A DNA stretch of 64,000 bases from Paraburkholderia tropica (GCF_900109265.1 NZ_FNZM01000006.1:248001-312000), one strand, 5' to 3'. Counted from the stretch's first letter, positions 1 to 8,801 are shown. Numbers and translations are program-made. The notes: generated by a model not told the origin, from the letters alone.

Positions 1-158
1 TCGGCAACGCGAGCGGCTATAACACGGCGCTGTATTTCATCGCCGGACTCATGGTGATCGCGCTCTTCCTGACCGCGCTGTTCACGCGCGAGACGACCGG
101 ATGGTTCGCGGCGTACGATCGCGCACTCGTGTCGCGCAAGGTGTGCAATCTGCAATAA
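1..158 (+). CDS. MFS transporter, C-terminal fragment (cut by window start)
   Basis: The third frame is open from the left edge to TAA at 156-158 and gives about 51 residues. It has one hydrophobic helix (YFIAGLMVIALFLTALF) followed by a short basic cytoplasmic tail ending VCNLQ. A last transmembrane helix with a short charged tail is typical of the C-terminus of 12-TM MFS carriers, but too little is present to name a subfamily. A strong hairpin follows 20 bases after the stop, so transcription of this gene probably ends here rather than entering the downstream SDR gene. Confidence 0.55.
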   Translation, partial: GNASGYNTALYFIAGLMVIALFLTALFTRETTGWFAAYDRALVSRKVCNLQ

Positions 159-178
159 GACTGGAAGCCGTCTGAAAG

Positions 179-200
179 CGGGCGAGCGGCGGCTCGCCCG
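179..200 (+). terminator. Hairpin after the MFS stop codon, probable transcript end
   Basis: A perfect 9-bp stem CGGGCGAGC / GCTCGCCCG with a four-base GGCG loop lies 20 bases past the stop of the partial MFS gene. No T-run follows, so it is either a weak intrinsic terminator or a 3'-end stabilising hairpin. Confidence 0.45.
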
Positions 201-301
201 TGCGCATTCGAGTGTGCGTGTGCATCGCGTGACACCACCCGCCGAATCACCGACAATCGTCCGCTGATACGAATCGACCGGCCTTGTCCAGAGCATTCCC
301 G

Positions 302-1045
302 ATGAAAACCCCGCAACCCGTCGCCCTCGTCACGGGCTCGACTTCCGGCATCGGCGCGGCCATTGCGCGCCGCCTTCACGCCGACGGTTATTCAGTCATC
401 CTGCATTCCCGAAGTTCGGCGGAAACGGGCGAGGCGATGGCCCGCGAACTCGGCAACGCGGCCTACGTGCAAGCCGATCTCGCCAACGACGCCGATCGAA
501 CCCGCCTCATCCGCGAAGCCGCTGCGGTCAGGGGCCGCCTCGACGTGCTGGTCAACAACGCGGGCATCAGCCGCGTGATCCCGCACGACGATCTCGCCGC
601 GGCCACGCCGGAGGTCTGGCAGGAATTGAACGAAGTGAACGTGGTCGCACCGTTCCGGCTCGTCACCGAAGCGCTGCCGATGCTGCGCGAAGCCGCCGCG
701 CGCGGCAAGGCCGGTTGCGTCGTCAACGTGAGTTCGCATGCGGGCGTGCGGCCCAAGGGCGCGTCGATTCCCTATGCCGCGAGCAAGGCGTCGCTGAACC
801 ACGTCACGCGTCTGCTCGCGCTCACGCTCGCGCCGGATGTGCGTGTGAACGCCGTCGCGCCCGGTCTCGTCGATACCCCGCTCACCGCGCAGTGGACGCA
901 GGCGCAAGCACTCTGGCGAGAACGCTCGCCGATGCGCCGCGCCGCCAGCCCCGAGGACATCGCGCAGGCGGTGTCGCTGCTCGTCGCCTCGGATTATTTG
1001 ACGGGCGAGATTCTGCTCTCGGACGGCGGCCTGAACCTCACCTGA
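302..1045 (+). CDS. SDR-family NAD(P)-dependent oxidoreductase
   Basis: A 247-residue classical short-chain dehydrogenase with all family landmarks in order: cofactor motif TGSTSGIG at residues 11-18, NNAG at 85-88, and the catalytic set Ser145, Tyr158, Lys162 (YAASK). The C-terminal VNAVAPGLVDTPLT segment and the terminal SDGGLNLT are also typical. An arginine at position 37, after the second beta strand, suggests NADP(H). An in-frame TTG at 284 would add six residues, but ATG 302 starts exactly at the usual family N-terminus. It converges with the hydroxy-acid operon (24-bp gap) and may act on the same substrate. The substrate cannot be read from sequence. Confidence 0.9.
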   Translation: MKTPQPVALVTGSTSGIGAAIARRLHADGYSVILHSRSSAETGEAMARELGNAAYVQADLANDADRTRLIREAAAVRGRLDVLVNNAGISRVIPHDDLAAATPEVWQELNEVNVVAPFRLVTEALPMLREAAARGKAGCVVNVSSHAGVRPKGASIPYAASKASLNHVTRLLALTLAPDVRVNAVAPGLVDTPLTAQWTQAQALWRERSPMRRAASPEDIAQAVSLLVASDYLTGEILLSDGGLNLT

Positions 1046-1068
1046 GCGCCGCGCGCGTCAGCAACGCC

Positions 1069-2307
1069 TCACTCGCCGCGCCGCCGCAAGCGGCTCGCAT
1101 CGACTTCGTCGGCACGCGTCACGCCGAGCAGCGCCATATTGCGGCGCATTTCCGCCGCGACGATCGCGAACGCGTGCAGCAGGCCCGCCTGCCCCGCCAC
1201 CGCGCCGGCGTAATTGAACGGACGGCCGATCAACACGGCACGCGCGCCGAGTGCCAGCGCCATCAGCACGTCGCCGCCGCGGCGGAAGCCGCTATCGATC
1301 ATCACCGGACAATCCGCGTCGACGGCCGCCACCACGCGCGGCAACGCGCGCAGCGGCGCGATCGAACCGTCGAGCTGACGTCCGCCGTGATTCGACACGA
1401 TCAGCCCGTCCACGCCGAGTTCGCGGGCGCGGCGCGCGTCGTCCGGATCGAGAATGCCCTTGAGCACCAGCGTGCCGCGCCAGCGCTGCCGGATCATCCG
1501 CAAATGCTCCCAGCTCAGATGGTCGCGCGCGCCGAAGTCGCGCAGCACGTTCGACGAGAGAATCGGCGCGCCGCGCGTGGTGCGCGAGTTCTCGAAGTGC
1601 GGCATGCCGTGACGCCAGAGCGTGCGCAGCGCGGTGCCGAACAGCCAGCGCGGATGCGTCAGCCCATCCCACGCGAGACGCGGGCCGGGGCGCAGCGGCG
1701 TCGAGAATCCCGCGCGCAGATTGTTCTCGCGATTGCCCGACACGGGCACGTCGGCGGTCAGCACCAGCGTGCGAAAGCCCGCCTGCGCGACGCGGTCCAC
1801 GAGCGCCGCGATCGTCTTCGGCTCGCCCGGCACGTACATCTGGAACCACGCCTGCGGATTCGCCTGCGCGATCTCCTCCATGCGGATCAGCGACGACCCG
1901 CTCATGATCATCGGCAGGTTCGCGAGCGCGCTCGCCTGCGCCTGGATCAGATCGCCGCGATACGCCGAGAGCGCGCTGATCCCCATCGGCGCGATGCCGA
2001 ACGGCGCGGCATAGCTGTGGCCGAACAGCGTCGTGTCGAGCGTGCGCTGCGAGGTGTCGACAAGCACGCGCGGCACCCAGTCGAACTCCTCGAACGCGGC
2101 GCGGTTCTCGCGCAGCGAGCGGTCGGTTTCGCAGCCGCCACTCACGTAGGCGAAGATCGGGCGCGGCAGATGGCGACGCGCCGCGACCTCGAAATCGGCG
2201 AGCGAGAGCACGCGCGCGAGACGACGCGGAATCGGCGGCGAGGTGCCCGTGCGCGGTGCGGAATGGTTGGCGAGCGGATAGTCGCTCAGGCTGAAGGCGG
2301 CGGTCAT
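1069..2307 (-). CDS. FMN-dependent alpha-hydroxy-acid oxidase/dehydrogenase (LldD-like)
   Basis: A 412-residue member of the FMN alpha-hydroxyacid dehydrogenase family, which oxidises L-2-hydroxy acids to 2-oxo acids. Visible landmarks are the N-terminal YVSGG segment, the flavin strand APMGISAL, the active-site lysine in LVLKGIL, the catalytic histidine near residue 307 in SNHGGRQLD, and the phosphate-binding DSGFRRGGD / GARAVLIGRP stretch. The ATG at 2307 is preceded by GAGGAGCG. A longer in-frame ORF runs upstream into the SMP-30 gene and was rejected. It is the last gene of a five-gene operon and starts 20 bp after the SMP-30 stop. Whether it uses lactate, glycolate, mandelate or a sugar acid is unknown. 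Confidence 0.88.
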   Translation of the reverse strand: MTAAFSLSDYPLANHSAPRTGTSPPIPRRLARVLSLADFEVAARRHLPRPIFAYVSGGCETDRSLRENRAAFEEFDWVPRVLVDTSQRTLDTTLFGHSYAAPFGIAPMGISALSAYRGDLIQAQASALANLPMIMSGSSLIRMEEIAQANPQAWFQMYVPGEPKTIAALVDRVAQAGFRTLVLTADVPVSGNRENNLRAGFSTPLRPGPRLAWDGLTHPRWLFGTALRTLWRHGMPHFENSRTTRGAPILSSNVLRDFGARDHLSWEHLRMIRQRWRGTLVLKGILDPDDARRARELGVDGLIVSNHGGRQLDGSIAPLRALPRVVAAVDADCPVMIDSGFRRGGDVLMALALGARAVLIGRPFNYAGAVAGQAGLLHAFAIVAAEMRRNMALLGVTRADEVDASRLRRRGE

Positions 2308-2327
2308 GGCGCGCTCCTCGCGGCGGA

Positions 2328-3266
2328 TCAGGCCACGCGCGGCAAGGCGATGCCGGGCGCGATCGCGTCGGCGACCAGCACATTGCCGCTCTTCGATTCG
2401 GTGATGAAGATCTGCCTGCGTTCGTGGCCGCCGAAGGCGAGATTGGTCACCGTCTCGCCCGCGCACGATTTCACGCGCGCGATGCACGCGCCGTTCGGCG
2501 CGAACACGAACACATGGCCGAGCGACGCGTGCGCGACGTAGAGGTTGCCCGCTTCGTCCATCGCCAGGCCGTCGGGGCCGCTCGTGCCGAACAGCGAGCA
2601 GAAGCGCCCGACTTTCGCGGTGCCGCCATTGTCGAGCAGCGGCACGCGCCAGACGGCGTTGTCGCGCGTCATCGCCACGTACAGCACGCGGCCCGACGGA
2701 TCGAGCACGAGTCCGTTCGGGCTCACGCCGTTCGAGAGCAGGCAGTCGAGGCGGCCGTCGGCGCGCAGACGGTAGACGCGGCCCGTGGGATCCTGGAGCC
2801 CCGTCTGTCCCTGATCGGTGAAATAGATGTCGCCGTTCGCGGCGATCGCGAGGTCGTTGCAGCCTTTGAACGACTCGCCGTTACGCGAGGTCAGCAGCGG
2901 CTCGACGCGTCCGCTTTGCGGATCGAGCTGCATGACGCCGTTGCGGTAATCGGCGATCAGAATGCGGCCGTCCGGATGGAACTTGAGGCCGTTCGGCTCG
3001 CCTTCGTATTGCGCGACGAGCGTCCAGTCGCGTTCACCGCCGCCCTCGCCACCTTCAATGCGAAAGATGCGGCCGAACGGAATATCGACGACATAAAGCC
3101 GCCCTTGCGCGTCGAACGCCGGACCTTCGAGGAAGCTGTCGACGCTCTGCCCCGCCTTGTTGGCGTTGGCCCAGGCCGAGCTTACGCCGGTCTGGCGAAA
3201 GCGCGCCGGCATCGTGGAAAACACGCGCGTCGGCACGACGCGCGGCGGTTCATCGAGATAGAACAT
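2328..3266 (-). CDS. SMP-30/gluconolactonase/LRE family protein
   Basis: A 312-residue six-bladed beta-propeller of the SMP-30/gluconolactonase type. Recurring blade motifs include FLEGPAFDAQGRLYVVDIPFG near the N-terminus, GEPNGLKFHPDGRILIADY, NDLAIAANGDIYFTD, SPNGLVLDPSGRVLYVA and GPDGLAMDEAGNLYVA. The Glu in EGPAFD and the Asn and Asp in SPNGL, CNDLA and GPDGL are at the positions that bind the catalytic divalent metal in this family. Members hydrolyse aldonolactones and related lactones. It lies between the MFS gene (24-bp gap) and the FMN oxidase gene (20-bp gap), so a lactone or its hydroxy acid is the likely intermediate of this pathway. Confidence 0.85.
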   Translation of the reverse strand: MFYLDEPPRVVPTRVFSTMPARFRQTGVSSAWANANKAGQSVDSFLEGPAFDAQGRLYVVDIPFGRIFRIEGGEGGGERDWTLVAQYEGEPNGLKFHPDGRILIADYRNGVMQLDPQSGRVEPLLTSRNGESFKGCNDLAIAANGDIYFTDQGQTGLQDPTGRVYRLRADGRLDCLLSNGVSPNGLVLDPSGRVLYVAMTRDNAVWRVPLLDNGGTAKVGRFCSLFGTSGPDGLAMDEAGNLYVAHASLGHVFVFAPNGACIARVKSCAGETVTNLAFGGHERRQIFITESKSGNVLVADAIAPGIALPRVA

Positions 3267-3290
3267 GCGGTGCCCTCAGGCAAGGCGACA

Positions 3291-4796
3291 TTAACCAGAG
3301 ATCTGTTCGAGGCTCAGGCCGCGCGAGCGCGGGCCGAACAGGCCGATCGTGAGCATCACCACGAACATCGATCCGGCGATCAGCGCGAACACGCCGGGCA
3401 CGCCCAGGTGACGCAGGAAGAAGCCGATCAGGAAGCCCGAGAGCATCGCGCTGATGCGGCTCGCCGAATAGACGAGGCCGATGGCGCGCGCCCGCATGCG
3501 CGTCGGGAACAGCTCGGCCTGGTAGGTGCGGTACGAGAACGTCATGCAGTTGCCCGCCAGCGTCATCAGCAGGCCCATCGCGACGAGCAGCATCGGCTCG
3601 CGCTGCTGCGCGAAGACGATGCCGAGCACGGCCATCGCGGCCGACGCGCCCACGATCAGCCATTTGCGTTCGACGCGGTCGGCGATCAGCATCGACAGCA
3701 GCGGCCCGAGCGGACTCGCGATGGCGATCAGAAACGAATACCAGAGGCTGTGCGTGAGCGTCACGCCTTTTTCGGCGAGCAGCGTCGGCACCCAGCTCGC
3801 GAAACCGTAATAGCCGATCGACTGGAAGAAGTTGAACACCAGCAGCATGATCGTGCGGCGACGATAGCGCGCGTTCCACGGGCTGTCGTTCTCCGCCGAT
3901 ACGGTTGCGTGCGCAACGTTCTGGACAGGCTCGACGCGGGCCACCGGCAGCGGCTTTCCCGTCGCGCGCTCGATGCGCTTTTCCAGCCGCGCGACGATCG
4001 CTTCGGCCTCGGCCACGCGGCCGTGCTGGATCAGCCAGCGCGGGCTTTCCGGCAGACCCAGGCGAATCAGCCAGACGAACACCGCGCCCGAGCAGCCGAT
4101 CCACACGACCCAGCGCCAGCCGTCCTGACCGAACGGCGCGATCGGCACGAGTTGCCACGACAGAAACGCGATGGTGGGAATCGACGTGTACTGGATCGCC
4201 TGCACGAAGGCGAAAGCGCGGCCGCGCAGACGCGCGGGCACGAACTCGGAGACGTAGGCGTCGATGGTCACGAGTTCCGCGCCCACGCCGATGCCCGCGA
4301 TCACGCGCCAGAACACGATCCAGCCGGGCGCGTCCTGTAGCGACATCATCACGGCGGCGAACGTGTAGCAGAGCAGCGCGCCGACGAACACGCGGCGGCG
4401 GCCGAGCCGGTCCGCGATAAAGGCCACGCCGATCGTGCCGATAAAGAGCCCGAGAAACAGCGCGGCGACGAACGCGCCGAGACCGCCGAGATCGAACAGC
4501 GAGGCCGTCGTCTTCGTGAAGATGCCGGCCTTGACGAGTCCCGGGCCGATATAGGCCGTGAGGAACATGTCGTAGATCTCGAACCAGCCGCCAAGCGCGA
4601 GCGCGCCAATCAGAAGCCACACGGGCGCGCTGGGCGGCAGCCGGTCGAGACGCGCCGAGATCTGGCGCGCGTGGGCCTCGGGCGCGGCATACGCGCGAGG
4701 GACTTCGTGCGCGCCCTCCGAGGCACGCGGCACATCGGCCGCCGTACGCGCGTCATGAACGTCACGCGCGCCGGCAACGGGGGTGCTCGATTGCAT
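3291..4796 (-). CDS. MFS transporter, sugar-porter/NiaP-like
   Basis: A 501-residue inner-membrane carrier with about 12 predicted helices. Family signatures are DRLGRRRVF after TM2, the PESPRWLI motif after TM6, and a long charged central loop near residues 250-290. The roughly 65-residue hydrophilic N-terminal tail rich in Ala, Arg and Glu is unusually long. The ATG at 4796 has AGGAG at good spacing. The long ORF extending upstream through the RraA gene is an artefact of high GC. Position inside the hydroxy-acid operon makes it the likely uptake system for the pathway substrate, probably an organic or sugar acid moved with protons. Confidence 0.88.
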   Translation of the reverse strand: MQSSTPVAGARDVHDARTAADVPRASEGAHEVPRAYAAPEAHARQISARLDRLPPSAPVWLLIGALALGGWFEIYDMFLTAYIGPGLVKAGIFTKTTASLFDLGGLGAFVAALFLGLFIGTIGVAFIADRLGRRRVFVGALLCYTFAAVMMSLQDAPGWIVFWRVIAGIGVGAELVTIDAYVSEFVPARLRGRAFAFVQAIQYTSIPTIAFLSWQLVPIAPFGQDGWRWVVWIGCSGAVFVWLIRLGLPESPRWLIQHGRVAEAEAIVARLEKRIERATGKPLPVARVEPVQNVAHATVSAENDSPWNARYRRRTIMLLVFNFFQSIGYYGFASWVPTLLAEKGVTLTHSLWYSFLIAIASPLGPLLSMLIADRVERKWLIVGASAAMAVLGIVFAQQREPMLLVAMGLLMTLAGNCMTFSYRTYQAELFPTRMRARAIGLVYSASRISAMLSGFLIGFFLRHLGVPGVFALIAGSMFVVMLTIGLFGPRSRGLSLEQISG

Positions 4797-4849
4797 GGCC
4801 TTGTCTCCTGTCTTGTTTTTTGGTGTCGCTGCGTTCGACCGATCGTCGT

Positions 4850-5551
4850 TTAAACCGGACAGCCCTTCTTGCGCAGCAGCGCGTTGAAGCGTTCCGGGTC
4901 CGCGCTGCCCGCCGCGTTGGTCGCGCGGATCGTGTCTTCCTTGTCCGCGTGGGCGCGCACCAGCGGCAGCAGCGCGTCGAGCCGGTCGACCGGCACGGCG
5001 ATCACGCCGTCCGCGTCGCCGAGAATCAGGTCGCCGGGATTCACGACCATGCCCGCGCACGCGATCGGCACGTTCACCTCGCCCGGGCCTTCCTTGCTCG
5101 GGCCACGGAACGTGTGGCCGCGCGCGTAGACCGGCATGCCGCCTTCGGCCCATTCGGCGAGATCGCGGATCGCACCGTCGATCACGAAGCCGCCGATCTT
5201 CTTCGTGAGCGCCGAGGTGCGCATCAGTCCGCCGATCAGCGCCTGGGTCAGATCGCCGCCGCCATCGACGACGATCACGTCGCCCGGCTGCGCCAGCTCG
5301 ATCGCCTTGTGGATCATCATGTTGTCGCCGGGACGCACGCGCACCGTGATGGCCGGGCCGCACATCGTCAGCGTGACCGAATGGTGATAGGCGCTCAGGC
5401 CGTAAGCGCCCGTGCTGCGGCCCATGCAGTCGCCCGCGTGCGCGACCGGCACGCTGCGGAACGCTTCGATCTGCGCGGCGCTGGGCAGCGAAGTGCGCTG
5501 GCCGACGAAGAAACCTGCGGGCCAGCCGGCCCGGTCCTGGAGGGAGTTCAT
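4850..5551 (-). CDS. RraA-like protein (HMG/CHA aldolase or oxaloacetate decarboxylase fold)
   Basis: A 233-residue RraA/MenG-fold protein. The diagnostic stretch VVDGGGDLTQALIGG followed by GGFVIDGAIRDL supplies the Arg and Asp that hold the divalent metal and pyruvate enolate in the aldolase branch of this family (4-hydroxy-4-methyl-2-oxoglutarate and 4-carboxy-4-hydroxy-2-oxoadipate aldolases). RNase-E inhibitor RraA itself is about 160 residues. This protein is longer at both ends, as the aldolase-type members are. Its ATG (5551) overlaps the stop of the upstream dehydrogenase gene in an ATGA, so translation is probably coupled. In this catabolic operon a C-C lyase releasing pyruvate or oxaloacetate is the best guess. 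Confidence 0.82.
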   Translation of the reverse strand: MNSLQDRAGWPAGFFVGQRTSLPSAAQIEAFRSVPVAHAGDCMGRSTGAYGLSAYHHSVTLTMCGPAITVRVRPGDNMMIHKAIELAQPGDVIVVDGGGDLTQALIGGLMRTSALTKKIGGFVIDGAIRDLAEWAEGGMPVYARGHTFRGPSKEGPGEVNVPIACAGMVVNPGDLILGDADGVIAVPVDRLDALLPLVRAHADKEDTIRATNAAGSADPERFNALLRKKGCPV

Positions 5552-6549
5552 GCGATGACCTTGAGATCTGAGTGAGGATTCTGAAGCACGGCGCCGTTCA
5601 CGCAGGCGGCGGCATCGACCGCCTCGCCGCGCAGAAAACGCAGGCAGGTTTCGGCGGCGGACACGGCCACGGCGTCGAGCGCGTCGGGCGTCGAGCCGCC
5701 CACGTGCGGCGTGAGCACGACGTTGGGCAGCGCGGCGAGCGGATCGTCGGCGGGCAGCGGTTCGTTGCGGAAGGTGTCGAGGCCCGCCGCCGCCAGCTTG
5801 CCGCTGCGCAGCGCGGCCACGAGCGCCGCTTCGTCGATCAGTTCGCCGCGCGCCGTATTGACGACGATCGCGCCATCGGGCAGACGCGCGATCGCCTCGG
5901 CGTCGAGCAGATTGCGCGTGTGCGCGTTGACGGGGCAATGCAGGCTCAGCACGTCGGCCTGCGCGAGCAGCGCGTCAAGCGAGGTTTCGAGCGTGACGAA
6001 GGGCTGCGCGTCGGCCTGCTTCGCGACCGGATCGAAGGCGCGCACGTGCAGGCCGAGCGCATGCGCGATCGCCGCGACGCGCTTGCCGATCTGCCCGTAA
6101 CCGACGAGACCGAGCGTGCGGCCATGCAGTTGACGGCCGTCGCCCGTACGGGTCCAGCGGCCCGCGCGCAGTTCGCTGTCGAAGAAGTTGAGCTTGCGCG
6201 CCGCGGCCAGCATCAGGCCGATCGCGAGTTCCGCGACCGAATGCGTGTTCGTGCCGGGCGTCGTGAAAACGGGAATGCCGCGCTGCGTGGCGGCGTCGAC
6301 GTCGATATTGGTCACGCCCACGCCGTGCTTGCAAATCACGCGCAGCGTCGGGCAGGCGGCGATGGCCGCGCCGCTCAGCTCGACCGTGCGCGAGATGACC
6401 GCGTCGATGGGTTGCGTGGCGAGAACGCGCGCGACCTGCGCGGCGTCCTGGGCGTCGTCGATATAGACGGTCTCGCACTGGGCGGCGGCCAGCACACGCT
6501 GCCCCGCGGGCGCCAGACGCGGCGCGGTGACGAGAATGCGATACGACAT
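5548..6549 (-). CDS. D-2-hydroxyacid dehydrogenase, NAD(P)-dependent
   Basis: A 333-residue D-isomer-specific 2-hydroxyacid dehydrogenase (SerA/hydroxypyruvate reductase type). It carries the Rossmann motif LGLVGYGQIGKRVA and the family's catalytic triad: Arg in NTARGELIDE, Glu in FRNEPL and His in TPHVGGST. The GVGVTNIDVD and HSVAELAIGL segments are also typical. The ATG at 6549 is preceded by GGAGACACCCG, and an upstream in-frame extension to 6624 has no such site. It is the first gene of the operon, divergent from LysR, and interconverts a 2-oxo acid and a D-2-hydroxy acid. The exact substrate is not visible. Confidence 0.9.
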   Translation of the reverse strand: MSYRILVTAPRLAPAGQRVLAAAQCETVYIDDAQDAAQVARVLATQPIDAVISRTVELSGAAIAACPTLRVICKHGVGVTNIDVDAATQRGIPVFTTPGTNTHSVAELAIGLMLAAARKLNFFDSELRAGRWTRTGDGRQLHGRTLGLVGYGQIGKRVAAIAHALGLHVRAFDPVAKQADAQPFVTLETSLDALLAQADVLSLHCPVNAHTRNLLDAEAIARLPDGAIVVNTARGELIDEAALVAALRSGKLAAAGLDTFRNEPLPADDPLAALPNVVLTPHVGGSTPDALDAVAVSAAETCLRFLRGEAVDAAACVNGAVLQNPHSDLKVIA

Positions 6550-6717
6550 CGGGTGTCTCCTTGATGATCTCGAAGGCGGGCGCCTGGTCGGTGGCCGCCT
6601 GCTTCCTGTCGTCATTGTTGACACCTCGACTCATAATGTCTATTTTCGATTTTTCATCTTTCCATTCCTGTCAGCTATGAATTTCCCTCGCGGCGCACGC
6701 GCCGGAAGGCAGTCGCC
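6550..6717. promoter_or_regulatory. Divergent promoter region, hydroxy-acid operon / LysR
   Basis: The 168 bp between the divergent starts include an AT-rich island at about 6632-6670 (CATAATGTC followed by runs of T), which contrasts sharply with the GC-rich surroundings. This is where a LysR protein and RNA polymerase would be expected to bind. No single clean dyad stands out, so exact sites are not called. Confidence 0.5.
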
Positions 6718-7698
6718 ATGGTCATGAATCTGCAGGTCCGCGACCTGATGTATTTCGCGAAAGTGGCCGAACTCGGCCATCTGGGGCGCGCCGCCGAGGC
6801 GCTGCACGTCACCCAGCCCGCGCTGTCCAAGTGCATCGACCGGCTCGAAGAGAACTACGGCGCGGCGCTGTTCGAGCGCAGCGGACGCGGCATCCGCCTG
6901 ACCGACGCCGGACGGCTGCTGCAGGAGCGCGTGCGTCTCGTCGAACGCACGCTCGACGAGACGCAGCGCGAAATCGCGACGCTCGGCGCGGGGCTCTCGG
7001 GGCTGGTGAAGGTGGGCGCGGCGGCCACCATCGCCGAATTCATCATGCCGACGGCGTGCCGCGTGCTGCACGAAGAAGCGCCCGCGGTGGTGGTGGAACT
7101 GCAGATCGGCATGAACGACGTGCTGCAGGACGCCTTGCGCAAGCGCCAGCTCGACGTGGTGATCGGCCCGCTCGGCCGCCACGACGACGCACTCGTGCAG
7201 ATCCCCATCCTCGCCGACGACGTGGTGGTCGCCGCCAGCGCCACGCATCCGCTCGCGGGCAAGCGCGCGACGCTCGAAGCGATGTCAGCGTGCGGCTGGG
7301 TGCTGCCCGCGCAATCGGTCGCCACGCGGCAGTGGCTCGAAGCGGTGTTCGCGGCCCACGGCCTGCCCGCGCCGCGCGCCGCCGTGATGACAAGCTCGAT
7401 CGCGGCCGTGCCGCGCCTGATCGCCGAAACCGGCCTGCTGAGCTTTATTTCGCGGCGCAATCTGGAGGCGGGCCGCTTCACGCCCGCGCTCGTCGAACTG
7501 CCGAATCCGGTCACGACGATGACGCGCGAGTTCGGCGTCGTACATCGCAACGACGACTATCTGTCGCCCGCCGCGCGGCGGCTGATCGAGATCGTGCGCG
7601 CGCAGCACGACGAGGTGACGGGCACGACGGAGACGGCTGCGGCGAAGGGGCGGGTGAAAGCGGGTGCTGCCGGCGGCCGCGCGAATGGGGGGCGATAA
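6718..7698 (+). CDS. LysR-family transcriptional regulator of the hydroxy-acid operon
   Basis: A 326-residue LysR regulator. The N-terminal winged helix (MYFAKVAELGHLGRAAEALHVTQPALSKCIDRLE) is followed by the linker and a periplasmic-binding-like effector domain (SGLVKVGAAATIAEFIMP onward). ATG 6718 has GGAAGG ten bases upstream; ATG 6724 is a possible alternative. The last 25 residues are a low-complexity Ala/Gly/Arg tail. It is transcribed away from the hydroxyacid dehydrogenase gene, the classical arrangement for a regulator activating the adjacent operon with a pathway intermediate as co-inducer. Confidence 0.9.
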   Translation: MVMNLQVRDLMYFAKVAELGHLGRAAEALHVTQPALSKCIDRLEENYGAALFERSGRGIRLTDAGRLLQERVRLVERTLDETQREIATLGAGLSGLVKVGAAATIAEFIMPTACRVLHEEAPAVVVELQIGMNDVLQDALRKRQLDVVIGPLGRHDDALVQIPILADDVVVAASATHPLAGKRATLEAMSACGWVLPAQSVATRQWLEAVFAAHGLPAPRAAVMTSSIAAVPRLIAETGLLSFISRRNLEAGRFTPALVELPNPVTTMTREFGVVHRNDDYLSPAARRLIEIVRAQHDEVTGTTETAAAKGRVKAGAAGGRANGGR

Positions 7699-7849
7699 GC
7701 GCGTCGCGTCGATCCGCACATTTGCACGAATTTTCTTGAATTTGCACGAGTCTGCACGTTACCATGCGAAGCAGATCGCGCCGGATTCGTGCTGCCCGCA
7801 CGCCGAGCCGCGCCCCCAAAATGCCGGAAAACCGCCTCAGGAGACGCCC

Positions 7850-8452
7850 ATGACCGCCACCCGCGACCGCATCCGCATCGTCGATACCACCGTGCTGTCC
7901 GACAACTGGTACGTGCTGAAGAAAGTCACGTTCGACTACCAGCGCCGCGACGGCACCTGGCAGCGCCAGAGCCGCGAAACCTACGACCGCGGCAACGGCG
8001 CGACCATCCTGCTGCACGATCCCGCGACCGGCAACGTCGTGCTCACGCGCCAGTTCCGCATGCCCGCGTTCGTCAACGGCCACGACGGCATGCTGATCGA
8101 AACGGCCGCCGGTCTGCTCGATAACGCCTCGCCCGAGGCGCGCATCCGCGCCGAAGTCGAGGAGGAAACCGGCTATCGCGTGCGCAATCTGCGCAAGGTG
8201 TTCGAGGCGTTCATGAGCCCCGGCTCGGTCACGGAGAAGCTCTACTTCTATCTCGGCGAATACGACGCGTCGCTGCGCACCGGCGAGGGCGGCGGGATCG
8301 CGGAGGAAGGCGAGGATCTCGACGTGCTCGAACTGCCGCTCGGCGAGGCGCTGGCGATGATCGAGCGCGGCGAGATCGTGGATGGGAAGACCATCATGCT
8401 GCTGCAGTACGCGGCGCTGCGAGGCCTCGCCGGTCGGGCGCGCGCCGTCTGA
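7850..8452 (+). CDS. nudK: NUDIX hydrolase, GDP-mannose pyrophosphatase NudK-like
   Basis: A 200-residue Nudix protein similar in layout to E. coli NudK (191 residues), which hydrolyses GDP-mannose and other NDP-sugars. The Nudix helix reads GLLDNASPEARIRAEVEEET then GY. Its acidic core (AEVEEETG) is present, while the upstream Glu expected in NudK is Ser. Other NudK-like features are the N-terminal LSDNWYVLKKVTFDY, the MSPGSVTEKLYFYLGEY strand and the C-terminal GEIVDGKTIMLLQY. ATG 7850 follows CAGGAGACGCCC. A YciI-like gene follows after 30 bp and may be cotranscribed. Substrate specificity is a family inference. Confidence 0.85.
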   Translation: MTATRDRIRIVDTTVLSDNWYVLKKVTFDYQRRDGTWQRQSRETYDRGNGATILLHDPATGNVVLTRQFRMPAFVNGHDGMLIETAAGLLDNASPEARIRAEVEEETGYRVRNLRKVFEAFMSPGSVTEKLYFYLGEYDASLRTGEGGGIAEEGEDLDVLELPLGEALAMIERGEIVDGKTIMLLQYAALRGLAGRARAV

Positions 8453-8482
8453 ACCGCTGTCCTTCACTGTCACGGAATCATC

Positions 8483-8779
8483 ATGTACATCGTCACCCTC
8501 ACTTATTGCGTCTCGCACGAACGCATCGACGACGCCCTGCCCGCGCACCGCGTCTATCTCGACGCGCAGTTCGCCGCCGGCAACTTCATCGCCGCCGGGC
8601 CGAAGCTGCCGCGCGACGGCGGCGTGATCGTCGCGTCGAATATGGATCGCGCGCGTCTCGACACGATCCTCGCCGCCGATCCGTTCGCGCAGCAGGAACT
8701 CGCCACCTACGCGGTCACGGAGTTCAAGGCCACGCGGCTCGCGCCCGGTCTGAATCTGCCGGTTCCCGAGGCGTCGTAA
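8483..8779 (+). CDS. YciI-like (YCII domain) protein
   Basis: A 98-residue YCII-domain protein. It starts MYIVTLTYCVSHERID and contains the conserved HRVYLDAQFAAGNFIAAGP segment with the His and Asp considered functional in this fold. It then has DRARLDTILAADPFAQQELATY. YCII proteins are small ferredoxin-like dimers, sometimes fused to other enzymes; their chemistry is poorly defined. Close spacing to the nudK-like gene suggests a two-gene transcript. Confidence 0.82.
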   Translation: MYIVTLTYCVSHERIDDALPAHRVYLDAQFAAGNFIAAGPKLPRDGGVIVASNMDRARLDTILAADPFAQQELATYAVTEFKATRLAPGLNLPVPEAS

Positions 8780-8801
8780 CACACGCGCGCACACGCTCGC
8801 C

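Noticed and set aside
715..2541. 608-codon plus-strand open frame
   Set aside because: It overlaps the SDR on the same strand and is antisense to the FMN oxidase and SMP-30 genes; composition is Arg/Ala repetitive and no family is recognisable.
2328..3266. SMP-30 gene as the missing L-arabinonolactonase
   Set aside because: It is embedded in a different operon with a different regulator 44 kb away, so sequence alone does not support the link.
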